NCBI RefSeq assembly: GCF_021026195.1
Contig: NZ_JAJNCT010000009.1
Location: forward strand, 530,669 to 594,668
Direction of reading: 5' to 3'
DNA from: Comamonas koreensis
GTDB lineage: Bacteria; Pseudomonadota; Gammaproteobacteria; Burkholderiales; Burkholderiaceae_C
Length of the DNA: 64,000 bases
In this document: piece after piece, positions 8,575 to 16,198 of the stretch
Layout of the letters: each line of letters opens with the position of its first letter
How positions within the stretch are numbered: the stretch's first letter is position 1
Position numbers and translations under genes: made by a program
Notes under the pieces: model-generated
The model's database searches: none
What the model was told of the DNA's origin: nothing
Seen by the model: the letters and a program-made list of their open reading frames with translations, nothing else

Positions 8575-11500
8575 ATGATAAAAAATTGCATCAGTCTGTT
8601 GTGGCCGGGTGCGCATGCGCAACCCGTCCACAGCCCCACCAAGGAGGGGGCGCCTGCACTAGGCGCACTTGGTAAAACACTGCTGGCCTTGGCCGGCTTT
8701 TGCGCTTTGGCCGCCCCGGCCCATGCCGCCATCAGCATCACCAGCGTGGTCGTCAGTGCCGATGGGCAAGGCCCCTTTGATGCCGACAACAACCCCGGCA
8801 ATGACAGTGGTCCGCTGAACGGCGTTGTGCGCACGCAAGACACCGTTCTGTACACCATCAACTACAACGCGTCGAACACCGACAGCAGCACCATCACCGC
8901 GACCTTGCCGGCTGGTATGCGCTGGGATCCGACCGCCACTGCGGCTACCGTGTGTAATGGCACTGGTGGTGGTTCGCTGAATGCGGCCCGTACCGTGCTC
9001 ACCTGTAACCGCGCGCCAGCCAGTGCCGGTGTGGAATCGTTCCAGGTGCTGAGCTGGGTGGGTGCCGTGGGCAATGGTGCTGCGGTGACGATGACGGCGG
9101 CTTCGGGGGGCTCTACAGCGACTTCGACGCCGGTAACGGTTTCGGCGACGCCTAAGACTGATACCCGGACTCGCTACGAAAGCGCGTCGATCACGCGGAC
9201 CGAGACTGCGCCGGGCTCTGGAGTATGGCAGCGCAATCTGACTATGTATATCAGTTTGGGCTCCACCTTGCCCGCTAGCGGCAATTTCAAGGGTTATGAG
9301 GCCTTGCAGAACCCGGTGGAAGTCACCTTAAAGGTGCAACCTGGGGCAGTTTTGACTTGCACTGGTGGCGCTACTTGTACGCAGCCCGGTGGCCCTGGGA
9401 CTGATGCGATCGTGCGCTTGCTTACCCCTGTCACGCACTATCTGGATGCAGCTGCAGCTGGTGGTTATGAATCGACTTGGCGACAAACCACTGCTTACTT
9501 GCTGCGCCTATCTGTGCCGGAAGTGCCTAACTTCCCCGCTGGTTCTGTGAGTTATCTCACCGGACAGCTGACCGATTTTGCACCGTTGAGCCTCTCTGCC
9601 CAACCCAACGTTGTTCCGGCTCCCGGTTACCAGCCCGGATTTAGTTGTGCAGCCAATACGAGCATCGGAAGTTCGCAAACTTGTATCGGTGTACCCATCA
9701 ATCGTAGTACGCCAATACAGCTGAGCATCACAGGCGGTGCAGTGTCAACTAACACGGACTACTTGTATGGCGATGGCCATGGCTATACCCAGGGTTTTGA
9801 GAAGGTGCTGCCTGGTCAAACCTTTAACGCCTTAATGGGTCTGGGCAACTTGCCCAGCTCAGAAGAGGATGCAACAGATGCGCAGTCATGCGTGGTTTGG
9901 GATCCTTCTTTGCTTGAGTTAAGAGCTCCTTCCAGTTTGAAATTTGGGACTGGCCCGCTCTTTTACACAACGCAGCAATTGGATTGGCCTGATGTGGCGC
10001 CGACCGATATGGTGTTGGAGTATTCTGCCCAGCCGTACGCCGACAATGCAGCACGTCGTGCTGCCAACTGCGGTGTTGCCGGAGACAACAATCCACTGTG
10101 GACCAGCAATTACGCATCCTTGCCTCCCAACACCATTACCAGTGTTCGCTATGCTTATCGCCCAGATCTGCTGCCAGGACAAACAGTCGGACTAGCTTTG
10201 CCTTTGCAACGCAGTACAAGTGCTGCCTCGCTGGCCTTGGCCGATAATGCACCGCTTCCATGGTTCCGCCAATATTTCACGGGTAGCTCAGGCCGGATTC
10301 AGTCTACTTACAGTGGAAATGGTGCGACCACGGGTACTAATGGTGGTGGCTATGTGCAAGCCGCATCGGCCCTGGTGCGCCATAGCGTTGAGGTGCCTGC
10401 TAGCGTGGCGCCAGGCGCCATCTTCCCTGTCACGGTAACCCCACGCACCATTGGTGCTGCTGTGCCTGGGATCAATGCTGTATCGCGTGGTGTTGAGTAT
10501 GTCATCGACTTCCCGAACACCTATATCCAGCCGATTGCCAGCTCGATTGCTGCAGGTCTGCCGCCTGGCGCGACCTATGATCTGACGCCTGCCAATCTGG
10601 GCGGCGATGGCCTGCCTGGTACGGGTGATGCGAATGAAGCACCTGCGAGGCTGGTGGTACGCCTGGGCGACCTGGCTGCACCTGGCGGTGCCGTGGGCCC
10701 CGCTCCGCACCAAGGCCATGTAACGACCTATCCGCCCATTATTTTCCAAGCCCAGACGGCCTTTATCTCGCCGGTCGGTGCTTACCCAGTGAGCAGCTTG
10801 ATCTCGGCCACCAATGACCTGAGCTTTGCCGACTGGACCGGCATTACCAATATCGCGCCTGCAGCACTGCTGCAAGACCGCCGCGAAGTAGCTAGCACGA
10901 CGGTATCCGGCGTAGCCGGCTTCCAGATGAGCAAGTCGCTGGTCGCAGGCGGCACGGTGGATAACACCGACCCGGCCAACCCGGTTACCCGCATTACTGC
11001 TGGCCAGCCGTTTACTTATGCGATCTCTTTTGGCAACGCAACCAGCCTGACCAAAGGCCAGTTGCGTATGGTCGATGTGCTGCCGTTTGACGGTGACCTG
11101 CGCGGCACCACCGGCCTGGGCGCACTGCAAATGCTGAGCGTGGATGCAGCAATGGCTGACCCCGCTCAAGGCACGATTGGTGTGGAGTACACGCTGAACC
11201 CCGCAGCGACCGTGCAAGCAGCAGTGCGCACGGTGGGCAATGAAGACGCAGCCACTGGCGTGGCGTGGAGTACCTACACCGGCGGCGCCTTCCCCGCGAA
11301 TGTGACCGCGCTGCGCTTTACCACCAGCTCGGTGCTGAACCCCGGCTTTAGCGGCCTGGTGAACCTGGAGATGCGCAGCCTCTCGCCGCTGTCGCCAACG
11401 ACCCAGCTGTTCAACGACGTGTTTGGCCGTGAACTGGCCCCCGGCGGCCTGGTGCTGACGGCCAGCGGCTCGGTGCAACTGAGCGGCCAAGCGGCTGCCA

Positions 11501-13881
11501 GCCTGACGGGTACCGTGTTCCTCGACCCGAACATGAACAACACCATCGACGCTGGCGAGACCGGTATTGCCGGTGTGACGGCAACCTTGACCTGCGATGC
11601 AGGCCCCGCTTGCGTAGCAGGTGAGACGCATACCGCCGTGACCAACGCCTCGGGCGTCTACAGCTTTGCGCCCGGCGCTACGGTCGATGGCCAAGCCAAC
11701 TTCCCAGGCCTGGCCAGCGGATCGTGGACCTTGAGCATTGCCCCAGCAGCGACCCTGCGCAATGTGGGCTCTACCGCAGGTACCGTCAACGGCGCCGCAT
11801 CGGGCACGGCCGTAGGCCGCAGCATCAGCGGCATTGTGGTGGCCACTGGCGCCACCGCTGTGGACTACCTGTTTGCCGAGCACGAAGTCGGTGCACTCAC
11901 GGTCAACAAGGCGCTGGTCTTGCCTGCTGGCGTGACCGGTCCGTTTGACTTTGCGTTTACCGCCACCTGCGACCTGCCCACCGCTGGCTTTACCTACCCT
12001 GCCACCTTGCTGGGCTACCCCGGCAACACGGCAGTGGCCATTGAAGGCCTGCCCGCAGGCGCCAATTGCACGGTGACGGAAGACACCCCCCTGCCTACCG
12101 CCCCAGCCCTGTACGAGTGGGCAGCGCCCACAACGCCTGCTGCGGTGGTGATCCCTGCCAACAGCAATGCGGCAGTGACGGTGACCAATGCGCTGAACCC
12201 CCTGCTGGGCGGCATCACCATCACCAAGGATCTGACCCTGCCCGGTGGCGTGAACGGACCGTTCACCTTCACCTATACCGCTACTTGCGACCTGCCCACG
12301 GCCGGCTCGGTGTTCCCTGCCAGCCTGGTGTACCCCACCGCTACCTCGACCACCATTACCGGTGTGCCCGCTGGTGCGCAGTGCGTAGTGGCTGAAGGCC
12401 CCCTGCCAGCAGCCCCTGCCAACTACACCTGGGGCCCAGCGGCTGCCAACGCCAACGTGACCGTGCCTTTGAATGCAACGGCCCCGGTGACGATGGCCAG
12501 CACCCTGGTGCGCTCGGTAGCCGGTATTGAAGTGACCAAGACCCTGGCCCTGCCAGACGGTGTGACAGGCCCCTTCAGCTTTGGCTTTACCGCAACGTGT
12601 AACCTGCCGACCCCCGGCTCGGTCTACAGCGCCACCTTGGCCAACTACCCCACCAACACGCGGGTGACGATCCCCGGTATCCCATCGGGTGCCAGCTGCG
12701 CGGTGACCGAGAACGCTCCGCTGCCTGCAGCACCTAACGGCTACGAGTGGGGCGCCCCGAGCGTGCCTGCCGCCGTGACCGTGCCAGCGAGCGGTGTTGC
12801 CTCGGTGGGTGTGACGAACACGCTGGTCCAGCAGTTCGGCACCATCACCATCAACAAGACGCTGGCCCTGCCCCAGGGCGTGAGCGGTCCGTTCAACTTC
12901 AGCTACACGGCCACCTGCAATCTGCCGAGCGCCGGCACCGTGTTCCCTGCCAGCTTGAGCTACCCGGGTGCTACCTCGACCACCATTGCCAACGTGCCCG
13001 CTGGTGCACAGTGCGTGGTGGCCGAAGGCGCCCTGCCAACGGCCCCCACCAACTACAACTGGGGCCCAGCGGCAGCCAATGCGACCGTGACCGTGGTGGC
13101 CAACAGCGATGTGGCAACGACCATGGCCAGCACCCTGGTGCGCGCCCAAGCCGGCATTGAAGTGACCAAGACCCTGGCGCTGCCAAGTGGTGTAACGGGC
13201 CCCTTCAACTTTGGCTTTACCGCCACCTGCGACCTGCCTGCTGCAGGCACGGTGTACACCGCTGCGTTGGCCAACTACCCGACCAACACCAAGGTGACCA
13301 TTGCCAACGTACCGGCCGGTGCCAACTGCACGGTGGTGGAAGACACCCCCCTGCCCACGGCCCCAGCCAACTACGAATGGGCAGCGCCCTCGGTGCCCGC
13401 CCCCGTGGTGGTGCCTGCCACCGGTGCCGTGGCAGTGGGTGTGACCAACGCGCTCAAGGGGCTGGAAGGCAACATCCAGGTGAACGCCACCACGGCCCTG
13501 CCAGACGGCATCACCGGCCCGTTCAGCTTTGTGCTGACTGCCACCTGTGACCTGCCCACCGCAGGCACCGTGCACAGCGTGACCTTGACGGCGCCGCCAA
13601 ACGGTTCGGCCATGATCGCCGGCGTGCAAGCCGGTGCGCAGTGCACGATCACCGAGACCCTGCCAGACGCACCAGCGGGCTTCCGCTGGGAAGCGCCCGA
13701 GTTTGACCAGACCACCGTGACGGTGGGCACGGACTCGGATGTGCCTGTGGCGCTGACCAACAGCTTGACCCGGGTGGTATCGGCCGCCCCCGTGCCTGTG
13801 CCTGTGGACAGCCGTGTGGCGCTGATGCTGCTGGCGATGCTGATGATGGCGGGAGCTAGCTTGCATATGCGCAAGCGTTAA
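8575..13881 (+). CDS. Giant exported repeat protein with CTERM-like tail (paralogue 1)
   Basis: A 1768-aa secreted surface protein. A signal peptide ends near AAPAHAA (about residue 52). An N-terminal beta-sandwich part follows, with DUF11-like VLYTINYNASNTDSSTI. Next comes an SdrD-B-like domain (TGTVFLDPNMNNTIDAGETG, 11508 on), then six DUF5979-like modules of 104-107 aa beginning at 11887, 12208, 12520, 12838, 13150 and 13468. Each module has the pattern TK-LALP-GV-GPF-F-TATC and ends VTN-L. The C-terminus is VPVDSRVALMLLAM..., a hydrophobic helix and HMRKR: an IPTL-CTERM-like sorting signal. I start at the ATG at 8575 because GGAG lies 5 bases upstream and the paralogue has the same arrangement. 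Probable adhesin or matrix protein; the role is inference. Confidence 0.85.
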   Translation: MIKNCISLLWPGAHAQPVHSPTKEGAPALGALGKTLLALAGFCALAAPAHAAISITSVVVSADGQGPFDADNNPGNDSGPLNGVVRTQDTVLYTINYNASNTDSSTITATLPAGMRWDPTATAATVCNGTGGGSLNAARTVLTCNRAPASAGVESFQVLSWVGAVGNGAAVTMTAASGGSTATSTPVTVSATPKTDTRTRYESASITRTETAPGSGVWQRNLTMYISLGSTLPASGNFKGYEALQNPVEVTLKVQPGAVLTCTGGATCTQPGGPGTDAIVRLLTPVTHYLDAAAAGGYESTWRQTTAYLLRLSVPEVPNFPAGSVSYLTGQLTDFAPLSLSAQPNVVPAPGYQPGFSCAANTSIGSSQTCIGVPINRSTPIQLSITGGAVSTNTDYLYGDGHGYTQGFEKVLPGQTFNALMGLGNLPSSEEDATDAQSCVVWDPSLLELRAPSSLKFGTGPLFYTTQQLDWPDVAPTDMVLEYSAQPYADNAARRAANCGVAGDNNPLWTSNYASLPPNTITSVRYAYRPDLLPGQTVGLALPLQRSTSAASLALADNAPLPWFRQYFTGSSGRIQSTYSGNGATTGTNGGGYVQAASALVRHSVEVPASVAPGAIFPVTVTPRTIGAAVPGINAVSRGVEYVIDFPNTYIQPIASSIAAGLPPGATYDLTPANLGGDGLPGTGDANEAPARLVVRLGDLAAPGGAVGPAPHQGHVTTYPPIIFQAQTAFISPVGAYPVSSLISATNDLSFADWTGITNIAPAALLQDRREVASTTVSGVAGFQMSKSLVAGGTVDNTDPANPVTRITAGQPFTYAISFGNATSLTKGQLRMVDVLPFDGDLRGTTGLGALQMLSVDAAMADPAQGTIGVEYTLNPAATVQAAVRTVGNEDAATGVAWSTYTGGAFPANVTALRFTTSSVLNPGFSGLVNLEMRSLSPLSPTTQLFNDVFGRELAPGGLVLTASGSVQLSGQAAASLTGTVFLDPNMNNTIDAGETGIAGVTATLTCDAGPACVAGETHTAVTNASGVYSFAPGATVDGQANFPGLASGSWTLSIAPAATLRNVGSTAGTVNGAASGTAVGRSISGIVVATGATAVDYLFAEHEVGALTVNKALVLPAGVTGPFDFAFTATCDLPTAGFTYPATLLGYPGNTAVAIEGLPAGANCTVTEDTPLPTAPALYEWAAPTTPAAVVIPANSNAAVTVTNALNPLLGGITITKDLTLPGGVNGPFTFTYTATCDLPTAGSVFPASLVYPTATSTTITGVPAGAQCVVAEGPLPAAPANYTWGPAAANANVTVPLNATAPVTMASTLVRSVAGIEVTKTLALPDGVTGPFSFGFTATCNLPTPGSVYSATLANYPTNTRVTIPGIPSGASCAVTENAPLPAAPNGYEWGAPSVPAAVTVPASGVASVGVTNTLVQQFGTITINKTLALPQGVSGPFNFSYTATCNLPSAGTVFPASLSYPGATSTTIANVPAGAQCVVAEGALPTAPTNYNWGPAAANATVTVVANSDVATTMASTLVRAQAGIEVTKTLALPSGVTGPFNFGFTATCDLPAAGTVYTAALANYPTNTKVTIANVPAGANCTVVEDTPLPTAPANYEWAAPSVPAPVVVPATGAVAVGVTNALKGLEGNIQVNATTALPDGITGPFSFVLTATCDLPTAGTVHSVTLTAPPNGSAMIAGVQAGAQCTITETLPDAPAGFRWEAPEFDQTTVTVGTDSDVPVALTNSLTRVVSAAPVPVPVDSRVALMLLAMLMMAGASLHMRKR
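12208..13467 (+). repeat. Tandem 630-bp coding repeat (two-module units)
   Basis: Within the giant gene, modules alternate between a 104-aa type (ending VTMASTLVR or ATTMASTLVR) and a 106-aa type (ending VGVTNTL or VGVTNAL). The pair starting at 12208 repeats at 12838, exactly 630 bp later, and module starts at 12520 and 13150 are also 630 bp apart. The amplified unit is therefore a module dimer. The paralogue at 16199 has only the first and last module types. Confidence 0.85.
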
Positions 13882-13940
13882 AGATCAGCTGGGCAGCAGC
13901 GCGGGCCACTCCGAGTTGCTGCCTGGTCGATGTGAGTGAG

Positions 13941-13968
13941 AACCGGGGCTTTGGCTCCGGTTTTTTTG
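13941..13968 (+). terminator. Terminator of surface-protein gene 1
   Basis: The sequence AACCGGGGC-TTT-GGCTCCGGTT followed by TTTTTTT forms a hairpin plus T-run about 60 bp after the stop codon. It is preceded by a second hairpin (GGCAGCAGC paired with GTTGCTGCC). The whole block recurs almost identically after the paralogue at 20269. Confidence 0.85.
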
Positions 13969-14065
13969 TTTGTGCTTTTGCTTTTTTGAGTCTTGTTGCT
14001 TTGGTTGATACCTGCGGCGCTGCTTGGTTTTGTTGGCGGTTGCGCTTGTTTATTTGCTTTGTTTG

Positions 14066-14372
14066 CTACTGGCGTAGGGCAGTTGGCCGGGATGTGCGCC
14101 CGGCGGCGCAGTCACTTTCATTTGGCGCCAAATGAAAGTAACCAAAGCAAACGCGCCCCTGCTGCTTGCGACCCTTCGCGTTGCGAAGGGCAACCTGTGT
14201 CGTGGCATTTGCGGGGTGTGCCGCGAAACTCTCTACGCGCTGTAAGCGCTCCGTTCGGACAGACGCGGCAAGCTAGTTGACGATGCACTGGCACTCTGCG
14301 GTGCCAGTGCCACCCCGCAAATGCCACGCCCCAGGCGCATGCAAAAGGGGGGATGCGGGATAGCTTCTTTGG
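14066..14372 (+). repeat. Repeat unit R1 (nested hairpins)
   Basis: It contains a perfect 26-bp palindrome at 14114-14139 (half-site ACTTTCATTTGGC), a hairpin CCCTTCGC-GTT-GCGAAGGG (14172-14190), and an outer stem GTGGCATTTGCGGGGTG (14202-14218) paired with CACCCCGCAAATGCCAC (14311-14327). Inside the stem are GCGCT-GTA-AGCGC and the inner hairpin GCACTGGCAC-TCTGCG-GTGCCAGTGC (14285-14310). Confidence 0.85.
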
Positions 14373-14434
14373 GTGGTGGAGGATGCTGTCCTTGTCTGGT
14401 TGGCTGGCGGTTGTGCTTGTTTATTGGTGTTGTT

Positions 14435-14744
14435 TACTACTGGCGTAGGCCGCTGGCCGGGTCTCGCCCCGGCGGGCGAGGTACTTTTCTTGCGCAGCCA
14501 AGAAAAGTACCCAAAAGAAGGCTGCCCCTGCTGCTTGCGACCCTTCGCGTTGCGAAGGGCAACCTGTGTCGTGGCATTTGCGGGGTGTGCCGCGAAACTC
14601 TCTACGCGCTCAAAGCGCTCCGTTCGGACAGACGCGGCAAGCTAGTTGACGATGCACTGGCACTCTGCGGTGCCAGTGCCACCCCACAAACACCACGCCA
14701 CAGGCGCATGCAAAAGGGGGGATGCGGGATAGCTTCTTTGGGTG
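14435..14744 (+). repeat. Repeat unit R2
   Basis: Same layout as R1, but the leading palindrome is the other allele: GTACTTTTCTTG (14481-14492) paired with CAAGAAAAGTAC (14499-14510). The outer stem GTGGCATTTGCGGGGTG (14571-14587) faces CACCCCACAAACACCAC (14680-14696), with three unpaired positions, so this copy is partly decayed. The inner hairpin is intact. Confidence 0.8.
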
Positions 14745-14806
14745 TTTTGGGGTTAGGGCTTTGTGAGGCTGGTTGGCTGGCCGTTGTGCTTGTTTATTGG
14801 GTTTGT

Positions 14807-15100
14807 TTACTACTGGCGTAGGGCAGTTGGCCGGGATGTGCGCCCGGCGGCGCAGTTACTTTCATTTGGCGCCAAATGAAAGTAACCAAAGCAAAGGCGC
14901 CCCTGCTGCCTGCGACCCTTCGCGTGGCGAAGGGCAACCTGTGTCGTGGCATTTGCGGGGTGTGCCGCGAAACTCTCTGCGCGCTGTAAGCGCTCCGTTC
15001 GGACAGACGCGGCAAGCTAGTTGACGATGCACTGGCACTCTGCGGTGCCAGTGCCACCCCGCAAATGCCACGCCCCAGGCGCATGCAAAAGGGGGTGATG
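14807..15100 (+). repeat. Repeat unit R3
   Basis: It carries the same palindrome allele as R1 (half-site ACTTTCATTTGGC, near 14859-14884), the GCATTTGC-type outer stem and the GCACTGGCAC inner hairpin. It stands head to head with the inverted unit R4. Confidence 0.8.
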
Positions 15101-15131
15101 CAAACAACCCCCAAACAGCCAAATACCAATA

Positions 15132-15476
15132 TGCCATCGCTACGCTCGGCCAGTTTTGGGGCCGAGCGCAGCGATGGCCTGCGTCTGCGAATCTCCCCTT
15201 CTGAATGCGCCGAGGAGCACAGGGTATGGGCTGGGCAGTTGCACCGAAGAGTGCAACTGCTTCGTGAACTGACTCACCGCGTCTGTCCGAACGGAGCGCC
15301 TTTGGCGCGTAGTGAGTTTCGCGGTGCAGCCCATACCCGCGCACCACAGGTTGCCCGCAGCGAAGCGAAGGGACGCAGTCAGTAGGGCGACCTTCTTTTG
15401 GGTACTTTTCTTCGGCCGGCGATCCGGGGTCGCCAAGAAAAGTACCTCGCCCGCCGGGCGAAATCCGGCCAGCAAA
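15132..15476 (-). repeat. Inverted repeat unit R4
   Basis: Read on the minus strand this is the same unit with the alternative alleles: outer stem GGGTATGGGCTG paired with CAGCCCATACCC, inner hairpin GCAGTTGCAC/GTGCAACTGC (15235-15260), and the palindrome of the ACTTTTCTTG type. At its head, 15133-15151 and 15160-15178 form a 19-bp stem with one mismatch around an 8-base loop. Confidence 0.8.
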
Positions 15477-15494
15477 ACCAAGCAGCGCCGCAGG

Positions 15495-16198
15495 CATACG
15501 CATAAGCAAGATCAAGAGCAAGCCGAGCGCAGAGATGGCCCCACAGCGGACCGGCAAATCTGCCCAGCAAACTTAAACGCGTAACCCCCCAAAACCCCGG
15601 GCTGGAAAGCACCAATTGCCCGACTACGGCGCTCGGACCGTATTGAAAAGCTAACACCTTAAACCGTCTGAATAAGGTCCTCCTTTAGGTATGTGGATAG
15701 CGAGGGTACCAGTGGCAAACCCTGGGCCAGATGTGGTGGTCATGGGTAGTGGCTGGTGCGCATTGAGAGCCAACGCAACAATCGCCGCCCCGCAGATGCC
15801 CCGCTGGGCGCGGGCAGGTGCTATTGAAATAGATGCAGATGATGCTTGTGCTTACAGGTAGTGCTGGCGATGGCTTGCATCTGGAGGGGGCCTTTTTGAG
15901 AGCCGAGTGAATGCGCAGGACACCAGGTACAGCAAAACTTTTTTGCACTGCGGACTCGCTTGAAAGCCAGCACTGACGTAGGTTTTGGGAAATTATGGAA
16001 TGCAGCAAGCAGCGCTGCCGAACGCTGGCAATGGGGCTGGAGCCTGCTGTGCCACAAGTGGCTGATGACGGCGGGATGAAACTTTTGAGCCATTGCCGTT
16101 GATTTGATATTTATCTAACAAAGGCGGTAAAAGGTAAGTTTCATTGCGCCCGTAATTAAACTTCCAGTTCATTGATGTTTTCAATAAATGGAGGTTTG
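15495..16198. other. Intergenic region and leader of paralogue 2
   Basis: About 700 bp without a supported gene. Near 15507 there is CAAGATCAAGAGCAAGC, the unexpanded counterpart of the long hexanucleotide array at 21469. The last 120 bp are AT-rich and lead into AAATGGAGG and the GTG start at 16199. Confidence 0.5.

Larger units (their letters stand above)
14011..15494. repeat. Palindromic repeat island 1, bounded by 22-bp inverted repeats
   Basis: The island begins at 14011 with a 22-bp sequence starting CCTGCGGCGCTGCTTGGT and ends at 15473-15494 with its exact reverse complement. Inside are three direct copies (about 14066-14372, 14435-14744, 14807-15100) and one inverted copy (about 15132-15476) of an about 300-bp unit. 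Each unit holds a long palindrome, an outer stem, an inner 10-bp hairpin and the conserved core CTCCGTTCGGACAGACGCGG. ORFs here translate palindromes and are not genes. I do not recognise the family as a named IS or MITE. Confidence 0.8.

Noticed and set aside
10288-13866. 1192-aa antisense ORF opposite surface gene 1
   Set aside because: Rich in His, Gly and Arg, typical of the antisense of GC-rich Ala/Thr/Val coding; the plus-strand gene has signal peptide, domains and ribosome-binding site.
14321-14821. ORFs of 80-230 aa inside the repeat islands (for example 14321-14821, 14862-15557, 20674-21204)
   Set aside because: They read through hairpin units in several frames and on both strands, and share sequence only because the DNA is repeated.
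13985-15495. Possible CRISPR array
   Set aside because: Units are about 300 bp with internal hairpins and no short repeats separated by uniform unique spacers; no cas genes nearby.
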